Assembly: GCA_016875635.1 (NCBI GenBank)
Contig: VGPD01000005.1
Coordinates: 1 to 64,000, forward strand
Source of the DNA: Chloroflexota bacterium
Lineage (GTDB): Bacteria > Chloroflexota > Dehalococcoidia > UBA2979
Length of the DNA: 64,000 nt
Reading direction: 5' to 3'
Made by a program: the position numbers and the translations under genes. Below, in pieces: positions 43,014 through 57,405 of the stretch (the stretch's first letter is position 1; every line of letters starts with the position of its first letter). The notes beneath the pieces are model-generated. The model saw nothing but the letters and a program-made list of their open reading frames with translations. It made no database searches and was not told the DNA's origin.

Positions 43014-43745
43014 CTACTTCCGGAACTGCAGCTGGAACTCCATCTGGCCCTTGTCCTCGATCGAAAGGACGGAGGGAGCCGTGGGCTTCGCGATCGAGTA
43101 GTCGGCCAGCACGATCTCCAGCGAGCCCGCCACCACGACCATCCCGCCCTGCCGCGCACCCTCGAGGGGGATGGTGACCCGTTTGGTGACGCCGTGCAGG
43201 GTGAAGTCGCCGGTTGCGTCGAACTTGGCCTTCTGCCCTTCGGCCGGCAGTGACGCAACCGCGATCGGCTGCGTGAGGACGAATTTCGCCGTGGGGAACT
43301 GCTGGGTCTGCAGGCCGGAACGCTGCATGAAGTTGTCACGCCGCGCGTCGTCGCTCTTGATGCTCCTCGTCTGGACGGTGATCTCCACGGACGTGATGGC
43401 CTTGCCGTCGAACGTGAGGCTACCGGCGACATCGGGCGAACGGCCGACAGCCGTGTTGCTGCCAATGCTCCGCAGTTCTTCCTTGATGCGATACCCCGCG
43501 AAGGTGCTGTCGCCCTTCACCACCTGATAGGTTCCCGCCAGGTCAGACGAGGGCGCGGCAGTCGCGGTCGCCGTTGCTGCTGCGGCCGCGGCAGATGTCG
43601 CCGCGGGCGTGGCCGCCTTCTGAAGCGCCGCATCCACCGAGGCTGCTTCGGGCTCATCGCCACCGAAGAACCAGAACAGGCCCACCGCAGCCAGCACAAC
43701 TGCGGTCGCTGCCAACGCCCCGCCGATGATCACCGTCCGCCGCAT
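43014..43745 (-). CDS. YceI-family protein with N-terminal TM anchor
   Basis: SVEITVQTRSIKSDDARRDNFMQRSGLQTQQFPTAKFVLT. Confidence 0.9.
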   Translation of the reverse strand: MRRTVIIGGALAATAVVLAAVGLFWFFGGDEPEAASVDAALQKAATPAATSAAAAAATATATAAPSSDLAGTYQVVKGDSTFAGYRIKEELRSIGSNTAVGRSPDVAGSLTFDGKAITSVEITVQTRSIKSDDARRDNFMQRSGLQTQQFPTAKFVLTQPIAVASLPAEGQKAKFDATGDFTLHGVTKRVTIPLEGARQGGMVVVAGSLEIVLADYSIAKPTAPSVLSIEDKGQMEFQLQFRK

Positions 43746-43902
43746 CGCAACCCCACTTCATGTAGTTCTGGTAGACCCGGGCAGGCGTCAGTGTCTCCGG
43801 AGGGGCAGGGCGGTGTGTGAACAAAGTGCGAATCCCTGTGAGCCGACCAATCTCTAACGTGCGCGTGAAACTCACTCCGCCTGGACACCGAGGCCCGCTA
43901 GC

Positions 43903-46494
43903 ATGGTCAGCCTCATCACCTGGCACAACGGCGAGGATCCAAACCGCATGGACGCACCCACCCCGACCACCCGTGACGTGCTGACCCAGGACGAGGCGAT
44001 CGGCCGCGCCGCACGGGTCTCCGCCGTCGAGTACGACCTGACGCTTGACATCACGCAGGGCAGCCCCACCTACCGGGGAGACGTCACCATCCGGTTCCGG
44101 CTCGCGGACACCGCTCCGGTGTTCCTCGATTTCACCGGGAAGCGGATCGAGCGGATGGAGGTGAACGGCACCGCCGTGGAGGCGCCCGCGTGGACGGGAT
44201 ACCGGCTCACCCTCGACGGTCTTGGCGCGCAGAACACCGTCCACATCACGTACGAGAACGAGTACGACCACACGGGAGACGGCTTCCACCAGTTCATCGA
44301 CCCGGAAGACGGCCAGGAGTACCTCTACACCAACTTCGAACCGTACTCCGCGCACCGGCTGATGCCCTGCTTCGACCAGCCTGACCTGAAGGCGACCTAC
44401 CGCCTGACAGTCTCTGCGCCCGCCGCCTGGCAGCTGATCGCAAACAGCCCGGCTGAGGGCACGTCAGCGCTCCCCGACGGGCGCGTCCGTACGGCGTTCG
44501 AGCGGACGAAGCCGTTCTCGACCTACCTGCTTGCCTTGATCGCCGGGCCGTACGAGGTTTTCCGCTCGCAGCATGGGACGGTGGCCCTCGGCTTCTTCGC
44601 CCGCAAGTCGCTCGCGCCGCATGTCGACCAGGATGAGCTGTTCGAGGTGACGAAGCAGGGGCTGGACTTTTACGCGGAATTCTTCGACTACCCGTACCCG
44701 TTCGGTAAGTACGACCAGGTCTTTGTGCCGGAGTTCAACGCCGGCGCCATGGAGAACGTGGCGGCGGTAACCCACTCGGAGCGGATGGTGTTCCGGGACC
44801 CACCGACCGAGAACGACCGGCTGGGCCGCGCCGAGGTCATCCTGCACGAGATGGCGCATATGTGGTTCGGCGACCTCGTGACCATGAAGTGGTGGAACGA
44901 CCTCTGGCTCAACGAGTCATTCGCGACCTACATGGCGTATCTGTCGCTCGCCGAGGCGACTCGCTTCACGACGGCGTGGCAGGCGTTCAACTCCGGGATG
45001 AAGAACTGGGCCTACCGCCAGGACCAGTTGGTCACCACACATCCGATCTCGGGCGTGGTCGCCGACACTGAACAGACGTTCCTCAACTTTGATGGCATCA
45101 CCTACGGCAAGGGCGCGGCGGTCATCAAGCAACTGGTCGCCGCCATGGGCATGGAGGGCTTCCGCGCCGGCATGCGCGGCTACTTCAAGCAGCACGAGTA
45201 CGGCAACACCACACTCTCCCAGTGGCTGGACGCCCTGGGCCAGGGTGTCGGGCGTGACCTGCACGGCTGGGCGCAGGCATGGCTGGAGACGCCCTCGCTG
45301 AACACGATCGCCGCCGAGGTCGAGACGGACGGCGAGCGGATCAGCGCACTCGCGCTCCGGCAGAGCGCACCTGCCTCCTACCCGACGCTCCGCCCGCACC
45401 ACGTCGAGCTCGCGCTCGTCCGCGAGGAAGGCGCGCGCATCGTCATTGACTCCGTACCGGGGAACATCGACGGCGAACGCGCCGAGGTCGGGTCCGCGGT
45501 GGGTCGCCCCGCCCCGAACTTCGTCTTCCCAAACCACAACGACCACGCGTTCGCGAAGATCGCGCTGGACGAGCGCTCACTCGAGTTCGTCCGCTCCAGT
45601 CTCGAACGGGTCGAGGACCCACTGCTGCGTCAGCTGATCTGGCAGACCCTCTGGAACATGGTGCGCGACCAGCAGTTGAAGTCGACTGACTATCTCGAAC
45701 TGGCGGGTCCGAAGGTGGCGATGGAGCACGACCACGAACTGGTCGAGACGATCCTCTCGCAGATGACCGCCACCCTTGCGCGGTACGTGCCGGAGGGGCG
45801 GAAACTGCAGGCGGGCCACCGACTCTTCGGACTGTGCCTGGACGCCCTCCAGCGCACGACCGATCCCGACCTGCGCATCATCTGGGCGCGCACGCTGATC
45901 GGCGTGGCCATCAACCCGCCCGACATCCGCCATTGCGGCGACCTCGCGGACGGCAAGGTGGAGATCCCGGGGCTCACGATCGACCAGGAGATGCGCTGGA
46001 GCATCGCCTCCCGTTACGTCGCCTACGGCGTCGAGAGCGCTGCCGAGCGGGTGGCGGAGGAGCGCCGCCGCGACCCTTCGGACCGCGGCCAGCGCGCGCT
46101 GCTGCGTTGCGAGGTTTCGGCACCGGACGCGGCCGTGAAACAGGCGGCCTGGGAGAAATTCCAGACTGGCCCATCGGCGTACGGGTCGCTGCACCTCACG
46201 GGCGCGGCGATGAGCGGCTTCCACTACTGGGCGCAGAAGGACCTGCTCCAGCCGTATGTGGAGCGGTACTTCGAGGCGCTTCCGGGCATCTTTGAGCGGG
46301 AGGAACGGGAGTTCTCGGGGACCTACTTCTCCAGTCTCTGGCCGTCCTACCTCGTCGACCGCCCCACACTGGAGCGTGCGCAGCACCTGCTGGCCGCCAC
46401 ACCGGAATCCTCCACACTCCTCCGCCGAAGCCTCCGCGAGGCGATCGACGACCTGGAGCGGGCGGTGAAGTGCCGGGAATTCGCGACCTCCTGA
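43903..46494 (+). CDS. pepN: M1 aminopeptidase N
   Basis: FNAGAMENVAAVT; VILHEMAHMWFGDLVTMKWWNDLWLNESFATYMAY. Confidence 0.95.
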   Translation: MVSLITWHNGEDPNRMDAPTPTTRDVLTQDEAIGRAARVSAVEYDLTLDITQGSPTYRGDVTIRFRLADTAPVFLDFTGKRIERMEVNGTAVEAPAWTGYRLTLDGLGAQNTVHITYENEYDHTGDGFHQFIDPEDGQEYLYTNFEPYSAHRLMPCFDQPDLKATYRLTVSAPAAWQLIANSPAEGTSALPDGRVRTAFERTKPFSTYLLALIAGPYEVFRSQHGTVALGFFARKSLAPHVDQDELFEVTKQGLDFYAEFFDYPYPFGKYDQVFVPEFNAGAMENVAAVTHSERMVFRDPPTENDRLGRAEVILHEMAHMWFGDLVTMKWWNDLWLNESFATYMAYLSLAEATRFTTAWQAFNSGMKNWAYRQDQLVTTHPISGVVADTEQTFLNFDGITYGKGAAVIKQLVAAMGMEGFRAGMRGYFKQHEYGNTTLSQWLDALGQGVGRDLHGWAQAWLETPSLNTIAAEVETDGERISALALRQSAPASYPTLRPHHVELALVREEGARIVIDSVPGNIDGERAEVGSAVGRPAPNFVFPNHNDHAFAKIALDERSLEFVRSSLERVEDPLLRQLIWQTLWNMVRDQQLKSTDYLELAGPKVAMEHDHELVETILSQMTATLARYVPEGRKLQAGHRLFGLCLDALQRTTDPDLRIIWARTLIGVAINPPDIRHCGDLADGKVEIPGLTIDQEMRWSIASRYVAYGVESAAERVAEERRRDPSDRGQRALLRCEVSAPDAAVKQAAWEKFQTGPSAYGSLHLTGAAMSGFHYWAQKDLLQPYVERYFEALPGIFEREEREFSGTYFSSLWPSYLVDRPTLERAQHLLAATPESSTLLRRSLREAIDDLERAVKCREFATS

Positions 46495-46584
46495 GCGCCA
46501 GAGGGACGTAGCGAGGTCGCGCCATAGACTGGCCTCGGAAGCGCGGCGACGCCCTCAGGCGCGCCGACGACGACCGGGGGCACC

Positions 46585-47859
46585 ATGAAACAGCGGATGT
46601 TCCATGGCTGGTGGCTCGTCGCCGCGGGTTCGGCGATCCAGTTCGTCATGTCCGCGCTGATGCAGCAGTCGTTCGGTTTCTACGCCGCCGCCCTGGTGAA
46701 AGAGTACGGCTGGAGCCGCGGCACCGTCGGCTCTGCCTTCTCGTTCGCGAGGGTCGAAGGCCCCATGGGCCCGGCGCAGGGTTGGATGGTCGCCCGGTAT
46801 GGGGCGCGGCGAGTACTCCAGCTGGGCATCGTGATCATGGCCGGCGGGTTCCTGCTCTTCGCCACGATCAGCTCGCTCTGGCAGTTTTTCCTGTTCTACA
46901 TCGTGATGTCGGTCGGGGCCAGCCTCGGCGGCTTCCAGACGATCACCATCTCCATCGTCTCCTGGTTCGACCGCTATCGGTCGAGGGCGCTCGGGGTCTC
47001 CAGCGTCGGGTTCGCCTTCGGCGGCATCACGGCGTCCCTGGCGGTTGCCTACGCGATCACTGAATACGGCTGGCGAGAGACCTCCTTCGTCTCCGGCATC
47101 CTGATGCTGGTACTGGCGCTGCCCCTCACCTGGTACTTCCACGACCGGCCTGAGGACATCGGCCAGCACGTCGACGGTGTGTCGCCCGCGGAGCGCGACG
47201 CCTACCGCCTGGCCCAGCCCACGCGCGTCTTCAGCACCGAGGTGGACTTCACCACGCGAGAGGCGATGCGGACGCGGGCGTTCTGGATGATCTCAGCGGG
47301 CCACGCCTCCGCCCTGCTCGTGGTCACGGCGGTCCAGGTCCACCTGGTGCTCCACCTGACAGACTCCCTGCGTTACTCAGACGGCGCGGCGCGATGGATC
47401 CTGACCTCGATGATCCTGATGCAGGTCGTCGGGCAGGTCGTTGGCGGCGCGCTGGGCGACCGCATGAGCAAGCGGTTCATCGTCATCGTGTGCATGGCGA
47501 TGCACGCGGTGGGGCTGCTGCTGATCGCCTGGGCCGGACGCAATCTCTTCGCGGTCGCCGGGTTCGCCGTGCTGCACGGACTCGCCTGGGGCACACGCGG
47601 GCCGATGATGCAGGCGATCCGCGCCGACTACTTCGGGCGCACCCATTTCGGGTCGATTTCAGGGTGGTCATCAATCATCACGACGATCGGCCCGATCCTC
47701 GGGCCGATCATCGCGGGCTTCCTCTACGACTGGACCGGTTCGTACCAGCTCGGCTTCACCGTCGTTGCCCTGATGGCGGCCGCCGGCTCCGTCTTCTTCG
47801 TCCTCTCGACCCGTCCCGCGCTGCCGGAACGTGCCACCGCCGAGGCCGCCGCCGGCTAA
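46585..47859 (+). CDS. MFS transporter (OxlT-like)
   Basis: FHGWWLVAAGSAIQFVMSALMQ; paralogue of 8736..9992. Confidence 0.9.
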   Translation: MKQRMFHGWWLVAAGSAIQFVMSALMQQSFGFYAAALVKEYGWSRGTVGSAFSFARVEGPMGPAQGWMVARYGARRVLQLGIVIMAGGFLLFATISSLWQFFLFYIVMSVGASLGGFQTITISIVSWFDRYRSRALGVSSVGFAFGGITASLAVAYAITEYGWRETSFVSGILMLVLALPLTWYFHDRPEDIGQHVDGVSPAERDAYRLAQPTRVFSTEVDFTTREAMRTRAFWMISAGHASALLVVTAVQVHLVLHLTDSLRYSDGAARWILTSMILMQVVGQVVGGALGDRMSKRFIVIVCMAMHAVGLLLIAWAGRNLFAVAGFAVLHGLAWGTRGPMMQAIRADYFGRTHFGSISGWSSIITTIGPILGPIIAGFLYDWTGSYQLGFTVVALMAAAGSVFFVLSTRPALPERATAEAAAG

Positions 47860-48005
47860 CGAGGCCGGCGAGCCGCCTCCAGCGCCTGCCGGATCGGACG
47901 CACGACCTTCACGCTGATCCCCAACGCCGATGCGATGTCGTCGTCCGAGGCGCCCGCGAGGATCGCCGCGCGGATCCGCAGTTCAGCGTCCCGTGGCAGA
48001 TTCAC
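47856..48005 (-). CDS. small HTH-like protein (49 aa), below ORF-track length
   Basis: GTG start; MNLPRDAELRIRAAILAGASDDDIASALGISVKVVRPIRQALEAARRPR, read by hand. Confidence 0.55.
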   Translation of the reverse strand: MNLPRDAELRIRAAILAGASDDDIASALGISVKVVRPIRQALEAARRPR

Positions 48006-48025
48006 ACGCGTCCCCTCGGATCGAA

Positions 48026-48048
48026 GAGGCCCCGCGCGGCGGGGCCTC
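48026..48048. terminator. hairpin upstream of small HTH gene / downstream of acnA
   Basis: gaggccccgc-gcg-gcggggcctc. Confidence 0.6.
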
Positions 48049-48070
48049 CCGGTATCGCAGCCGGCCTCGG

Positions 48071-50737
<2,667 letters not shown>

Positions 50738-50858
50738 GCCTGAGCCTTTCGAAGCGCACGCCCCGGTGAGGCGCCGGGGAGCGCATGCTGACGCCGAATC
50801 GCGACCTCAAGGCACCGCCCATGGTACGCCAGCGCCCGGCCAGAGGGCAGATTCGAGA

Positions 50859-51344
50859 CTACTGGACGGTGAAGGTCCCCTTCATCCCGGCCTCCTTGTG
50901 GCCCGGGACCGTGCAGAAGAACTCGTACGCCCCCGGCGACGACGCCCTCAATCGGACGACCCCGTTCTGCCCGGACCGCAGGTGGGCGTGAATCTCATTC
51001 TTGCCCCTCGCCACCGCGGTGTCTTTGCCTTCGACCCGCAGCGCCTTCTCCCCCGGCAGGGTGGCGATGGCGAAGTCATGCTCGATGCCGCCCCTGTTCA
51101 CGAGCGCGATCTCGACGAGTTCGCCCGATCTGACGGAGAGCGCCCGGGTGCTGAACTTCAGATCCGTCATCTCCAGGTTCAGCGACTGGCCCGCCGGGCC
51201 GGTGAAGAGCGCAGCCGCCGCCGCGGCCCGGGCTGCCTCCTCCGGGTTCCCTTCCGGGTTCGCATCCCCACCAGCGCACGAGACCACTACGCCCGCGAGA
51301 CCGATGAGCACCGCCATGCCTGCAACACTGGTGATCCGAGGCAT
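50859..51344 (-). CDS. cupredoxin-like lipoprotein
   Basis: Signal/lipobox VVVSCAGG; C-terminal YEFFCTVPGHKEAGMKGTFTV blue-copper motif. Confidence 0.85.
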   Translation of the reverse strand: MPRITSVAGMAVLIGLAGVVVSCAGGDANPEGNPEEAARAAAAAALFTGPAGQSLNLEMTDLKFSTRALSVRSGELVEIALVNRGGIEHDFAIATLPGEKALRVEGKDTAVARGKNEIHAHLRSGQNGVVRLRASSPGAYEFFCTVPGHKEAGMKGTFTVQ

Positions 51345-51513
51345 CGTTCGCTCCTTTGAGGCGGCCCCAACCAGTGGTTGCTGGCCGGTTCCGAACGTGC
51401 ACAAGATCCAACAGGGAGCGATCGTAGACCCCGGCACGGATTCGGCGAACCGCTCCCGCGCTTGTCTGGAACGGCGAGCGCGGGATAGCATGACTATTCC
51501 GGGACGGCACGCC

Positions 51514-51590
51514 GGGCGGTTAGCTCAGCTGGTACGAGCGCTCGCTTCACACGCGAGAGGTCATTGGTTCGAGTCCAATACCGCCCACCA
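51514..51590 (+). tRNA. tRNA-Val(CAC)
   Basis: Acceptor GGGCGGT/ACCGCCC, anticodon loop TTCACAC, encoded CCA. Confidence 0.95.
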
Positions 51591-51614
51591 TCGAGCCCGC
51601 CGGAAGACCCGCAC

Positions 51615-51701
<87 letters not shown>

Positions 51702-51739
51702 AGTCCCGTGCACGGACCGGACGACGGCGTCCACCTCGT

Positions 51740-51815
51740 GCGCTCGTAGCTCAGGGGATAGAGCGCTGCCCTGCGGAGGCAGAGGCCGGAGGTTCGAATC
51801 CTCCCGGGCGCACCA
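51740..51815 (+). tRNA. tRNA-Arg(GCG)
   Basis: Acceptor GCGCTCG/CGGGCGC, anticodon stem-loop CTGCC-CTGCGGA-GGCAG, encoded CCA. Confidence 0.9.
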
Positions 51816-51915
51816 CCTTCTTTTCATGCTTCCCCCGGTCGGGTTCCCGCCCACCCGCTCCCCGCCGCGGGAGGGGTTCCGATTCGCTCCGGCTCCCGAG
51901 CGTACGATCCGTCCC

Positions 51916-53829
51916 ATGATTGACGAGTCCGTCCTCCACCAGGTCCGCTCCCTCCCCGAGAGCCCGGGCGTCTACATCATGCGAGACGCCCGGGGCGACG
52001 TGATCTACATCGGCAAGGCACGCCGGCTGCGTGACCGCGTCCGCTCCTACTTCGGCTCCTCGCGCTCGCTGGAGCCGAAGGTGCGCTTCCTGGCCGAGGC
52101 CGCGCGCGTCATCGAACACGTCGTCACGCGGAACGAGGCGGAGGCCCTCCACCTCGAGGCGACGCTGGTGAAGCGGTACCAGCCACCGCACAACGTCCGG
52201 TTGAAGGACGACAAGCACTACCCGTACTTGAAGGTCGACGTGCAGCACCAGTGGCCCCGGGTCACGATCACTCGACGGGTGGCAAGCGACGGCGCCCGCT
52301 ACTTCGGGCCGTACGCCTCGGCCGGCTCCGTGCGCCGCACGCTCGATGTCGTGAAGAAACTGTTCCCGTGGCGCTCCTGCACCAAGGAGATCACCGGCGA
52401 CGACCCGCGTCCGTGCCTCGACTACTTCATCAAGCGCTGCATCGCTCCGTGCACGTCCTACTGCACGAAGGAGGAGTACGACAGCGTCATCGCGGAGACG
52501 ATCCTGTTCCTCGAAGGACGTTCGGCGGAGGTACTGAAGCACACGCGTGCGGAGATGGAACGCGCGGCCGCCAACCTCGAGTTCGAGCGAGCGGCGCGGC
52601 TGCGCGACCAGGTCACGGCGATCCAGCGGGTGACCGAGCGGCAGCAGATGGCAACGACGAACACCCTCGACGCCGACGTCTTCGCGCTTGCCCGCCAGGA
52701 CGACGAGGCCTGTGTCCAGGTCTTCTTCGTGCGCGGGACCGTCGTCGCCGACACCGATTCGTTCATGCTCGACGGCACCGCCGACACCTCCGACGCCGAA
52801 GTGCTCGCCGCCTTCCTCGCGCAGTTCTACGCGGACGCGACCTACGTCCCGCGGGTGGTGCTGCTCCCGTTCGAGCCGGCTGACCGCGCCGACCTCGAAA
52901 TCGTGCTCCGCGAACGCCGCACGGGAGCTGTGGAGATCGCCGTGCCCGTCCGAGGCGAGCGCAGAGGCCTCGTCCAGACCGCCGAGGAGAACGCGCGCGA
53001 AAGCCTGCGGATGCACCACGCCCGCTGGGTCGTGGACCGGGACAGGACCGAATCTGCTCTGAATCTGCTGGCCGAGGAGCTGGACCTCCCCTCACCGTCT
53101 CACCGTATCGAGTGTTATGACATCTCCACGATCCAGGGGACGAGTACCGTCGCCTCGATGGTCGTGTTCATCGATGGTCGCCCGGCCAATCAGCAATACC
53201 GACGGTTCCGCATCAAGACGGTGCAAGGGCAGGACGACTTCGCCTCGATGAAAGAGGTGCTGACGCGCCGCTTCCGCCGGATCGCCGATCGCCGCCGCAG
53301 CGAACTCGCCGCGTCCGCCGACGCCGCCGATCTCCCTGCGGTCTCGGATGCCCCCGGCGAGGCCGGCGGGCCGGCTGTGCCCGAGGAATCTTCGCCGTGG
53401 GACGAAGTGCCCGACCTGGTGATCATCGACGGCGGCAAGGGACAACTCGGCGCCGCGCTAGATGTGATGCGGGACCTCGGGCTGCGTGACATCCCCGTAT
53501 GCGGACTCGCGAAGCAACAGGAAGAGATCTTCGTCGCGGACCTCGCGGACTCGATCATGCTTCCGCGCCAGTCCGAGGCGCTCTACCTCGTGCAACGCAT
53601 CCGTGACGAGGCGCACCGCTTCGCAATCACCTACCACCGTCAGGTGCGCGGGAAGGCCGCGGTGCAGTCTGCCCTCGATGCCGTGCCCGGGGTCGGGCCG
53701 AAGCGGAAGCGTGCACTGCTTCGCAAGTTCGGGTCGGTGAAGGCGATCCGGGAAGCCACAGTGGAGGAAATCGCCTCAACAGTTGGTTTCACAGAACGCC
53801 TCGCGGTCGCTGTCAAGGCGGCGCTGTAA
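51916..53829 (+). CDS. uvrC: excinuclease ABC subunit C
   Basis: LPESPGVYIMRDARGDVIYIGKARRLRDRVRSYF; UVR motif; C-terminal HhH VPGVGPKRKRALLRKFGS. Confidence 0.97.
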   Translation: MIDESVLHQVRSLPESPGVYIMRDARGDVIYIGKARRLRDRVRSYFGSSRSLEPKVRFLAEAARVIEHVVTRNEAEALHLEATLVKRYQPPHNVRLKDDKHYPYLKVDVQHQWPRVTITRRVASDGARYFGPYASAGSVRRTLDVVKKLFPWRSCTKEITGDDPRPCLDYFIKRCIAPCTSYCTKEEYDSVIAETILFLEGRSAEVLKHTRAEMERAAANLEFERAARLRDQVTAIQRVTERQQMATTNTLDADVFALARQDDEACVQVFFVRGTVVADTDSFMLDGTADTSDAEVLAAFLAQFYADATYVPRVVLLPFEPADRADLEIVLRERRTGAVEIAVPVRGERRGLVQTAEENARESLRMHHARWVVDRDRTESALNLLAEELDLPSPSHRIECYDISTIQGTSTVASMVVFIDGRPANQQYRRFRIKTVQGQDDFASMKEVLTRRFRRIADRRRSELAASADAADLPAVSDAPGEAGGPAVPEESSPWDEVPDLVIIDGGKGQLGAALDVMRDLGLRDIPVCGLAKQQEEIFVADLADSIMLPRQSEALYLVQRIRDEAHRFAITYHRQVRGKAAVQSALDAVPGVGPKRKRALLRKFGSVKAIREATVEEIASTVGFTERLAVAVKAAL

Positions 53830-54048
53830 CGCTGCGACCTGCACTAGCTCCGGATGGTCCGGACAGACGACACGAAATCTTCACCCACAAACGAGCGCGT
53901 TATGTAGACATCACCGGCGCACCCCTGTATACGTAAAGCCCTTGCCGGCAGGGGTTTGCCTCGACTGACGGTTGGACGGCGATGCGCGTCTCGACGACGC
54001 GGGTGGAGAGCGGCGGGCTCGCGCGACGCGAGCATGGAAGGATGCAAG

Positions 54049-54981
54049 ATGCACGACCGCATCGAGGCGTTCCTGCACTACCTGTCCGCTGAACGTGGTG
54101 CGTCCAAGAACACGATCGACGCCTACCGCAACGACCTCAATGGCTTCGAGAAGTTCGTCATCACCGCCCACGCAGGCAACAACGGAAGCGTGAACGGCTC
54201 ATCCCCTTCCATCGCGAAGGCCGTCACCAAAGAGACCATCCTCGGCTTCATCGGCGACCTCAACGGACGCTCGTACGCGAAGGCAACGGTTGCGCGGAAA
54301 GTCGCCGCGGTGAAGTCGTTCTGCGCCTTCCTGCTTGACCACGGCGACCTCACCTCAAACCCCACGGCCCAGATCGACTCCCCGCGCGCCCCGAAGCCCG
54401 TGCCGAAGCCGATGAGCACCGAGGAAGTCGACTCGCTCCTGCGGGAACCCCGCAAGTACGACTCTGCGGAGGCGGTCCGCGACCACGCCATGCTCGAATT
54501 GATGTACGCGACCGGTATGCGGGTGACGGAACTGGTCTCCCTGAATATGGACTCCGTCCACCTCTCCCCGGCGCCTGCCTGGGCACGCTGCCTCGGGAAG
54601 GGGTCCAAGGAGCGCACGATCCCCGTCCATGAGGCCGCCGTGCAGGCGCTGACGAAATACCTGGACGAAGCCCGACCGGTGCTGCTGAAGAACCGCACCC
54701 AGCACGCCCTCTTCGTGAACCGTCGCGGCGAACGCCTCACCCGCCAGGGCTTCTGGCTGATCCTGAAGGGCTACGCCCAGTCCGCCGGCATCACCGCGCA
54801 CGTCACGCCACATACGCTGCGCCATTCCTTCGCTACCCACTTGCTCCGAGGTGGGGCATCGGTCCGCGACGTCCAGGAGCTTCTGGGCCACGCCAACGTC
54901 TCCACGACGCAGGTGTATACCCAACTCGCGGACGAGCACCTCCGCGAGGTCTACCAGTCCGTGCACCCTCGGGCGCGCTGA
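54049..54981 (+). CDS. xerD: tyrosine recombinase XerD-like
   Basis: HTLRHSFATHLLRGGASVRDVQELLGHANVSTTQVYTQLADEHLREVYQSVHPRA. Confidence 0.9.
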   Translation: MHDRIEAFLHYLSAERGASKNTIDAYRNDLNGFEKFVITAHAGNNGSVNGSSPSIAKAVTKETILGFIGDLNGRSYAKATVARKVAAVKSFCAFLLDHGDLTSNPTAQIDSPRAPKPVPKPMSTEEVDSLLREPRKYDSAEAVRDHAMLELMYATGMRVTELVSLNMDSVHLSPAPAWARCLGKGSKERTIPVHEAAVQALTKYLDEARPVLLKNRTQHALFVNRRGERLTRQGFWLILKGYAQSAGITAHVTPHTLRHSFATHLLRGGASVRDVQELLGHANVSTTQVYTQLADEHLREVYQSVHPRAR

Positions 54982-55052
54982 CTCCGATGCCGGTTGCCTC
55001 CTCCAGCCGGAGGGGCGATCCTCAACCCGTACCCCAAGCCGGCGACGCCTGA

Positions 55053-56339
<1,287 letters not shown>

Positions 56340-56347
56340 GCAGCACA

Positions 56348-57271
56348 ATGACCACCGGCGAGACGGCGCACGACGGCCACGAGCACCCCCCGCTGCGAAT
56401 CGCCGACCCGCCTCAACGCGTCTCCGGCATGAAGGTACTGCCGGGCTGGGCGCTCCCCGGCAAGCCCGACGGGCTCGACGACGTCGAAGAGGACGCGTGG
56501 CGTCAGACGGGTTTCGTCTGCGCGGAGGAATGGCGGCTGCTGGAGGCGAACCTGCACATCCAGGCGCGCGTGGCCGCTGCGGGCTACCAGATGACCGCGC
56601 GCACGATGACGATGGCGGCGTACGCCAGTCTCTGGAGCCGCGCCTTCCTCCTGCTCTCCGACGCCGCTGCCCTCCTCCGCCGCGGTGCCTACCAGTCCGC
56701 CGTCCCGCTCTTGAGAAACGCGGTGGAGATGGTCGCCGCAGAGCATGGGATCACCGGCGAGATGGACGAATGGCGTCGCTGGACGCACGAGGCCTACGGC
56801 CGCCACGAACCCACCCGCTCCATCGAAGTCGGCATGGGGCAGTACTTTTCCGGTGAGTCGATCGCCTCCACCCCGCACCTGCGCCTGATCTACCGGGCCG
56901 CGTCGGACCTCTCCCGGCCCAACTTTGGCCCCACCGCGCTGTTCGTCGCGGAGGGCGCGAGCCACGAGCGGTACCCGCTGGTCTTCGCCGACCGCGCGTT
57001 CCACCTGGGCTGGGCGCAACTGCTCATCGGCTGGGCGCTCCGCATCGGCGTTGCCCAGCTGCACGAGGCGCTCCACCTGGCGCAGCACTTCCCTGTGGAC
57101 GCCGAGCTCCGCGCGGAGGCCGTCGCCCATGCGCGTGCCGCCGAGGCCACCCTGGACGCCTCCGGCCGTTGCCACATCGAAGAGTGGGAGGACCCTCGCG
57201 GGCGGCGCCGCACAATCCTCGCGGGGTTCCGGCGGAAGCCCTCGGACGCCCCCACGAGAATTTTGCTCTAA
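56348..57271 (+). CDS. conserved hypothetical protein
   Basis: Long ORF immediately after eno; no recognised motif. Confidence 0.75.
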   Translation: MTTGETAHDGHEHPPLRIADPPQRVSGMKVLPGWALPGKPDGLDDVEEDAWRQTGFVCAEEWRLLEANLHIQARVAAAGYQMTARTMTMAAYASLWSRAFLLLSDAAALLRRGAYQSAVPLLRNAVEMVAAEHGITGEMDEWRRWTHEAYGRHEPTRSIEVGMGQYFSGESIASTPHLRLIYRAASDLSRPNFGPTALFVAEGASHERYPLVFADRAFHLGWAQLLIGWALRIGVAQLHEALHLAQHFPVDAELRAEAVAHARAAEATLDASGRCHIEEWEDPRGRRRTILAGFRRKPSDAPTRILL

Positions 57272-57405
57272 CGCGCCAGGAAGGACCCCGTGCCTTCCCC
57301 GCATCCGGATCAGGGGTGTCCTCCGGGGCCCCTCCCCCACATGCTCCTCGCTCGCTACGATCCGTGCCGCGCCGCTCTCCCCTGCGGGCGTATGGAGGGA
57401 ATCCG

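Noticed and set aside
53881-53945. dif-like site (ggcgcacccctgtatacgtaaag) upstream of xerD
   Set aside because: Only the central TGTATA resembles dif; the arms do not match well enough to call.
54049-54981. XerD-like recombinase as the integrase of the small islets
   Set aside because: It looks like a housekeeping Xer protein, is 40 kb away and has no flanking att repeats.
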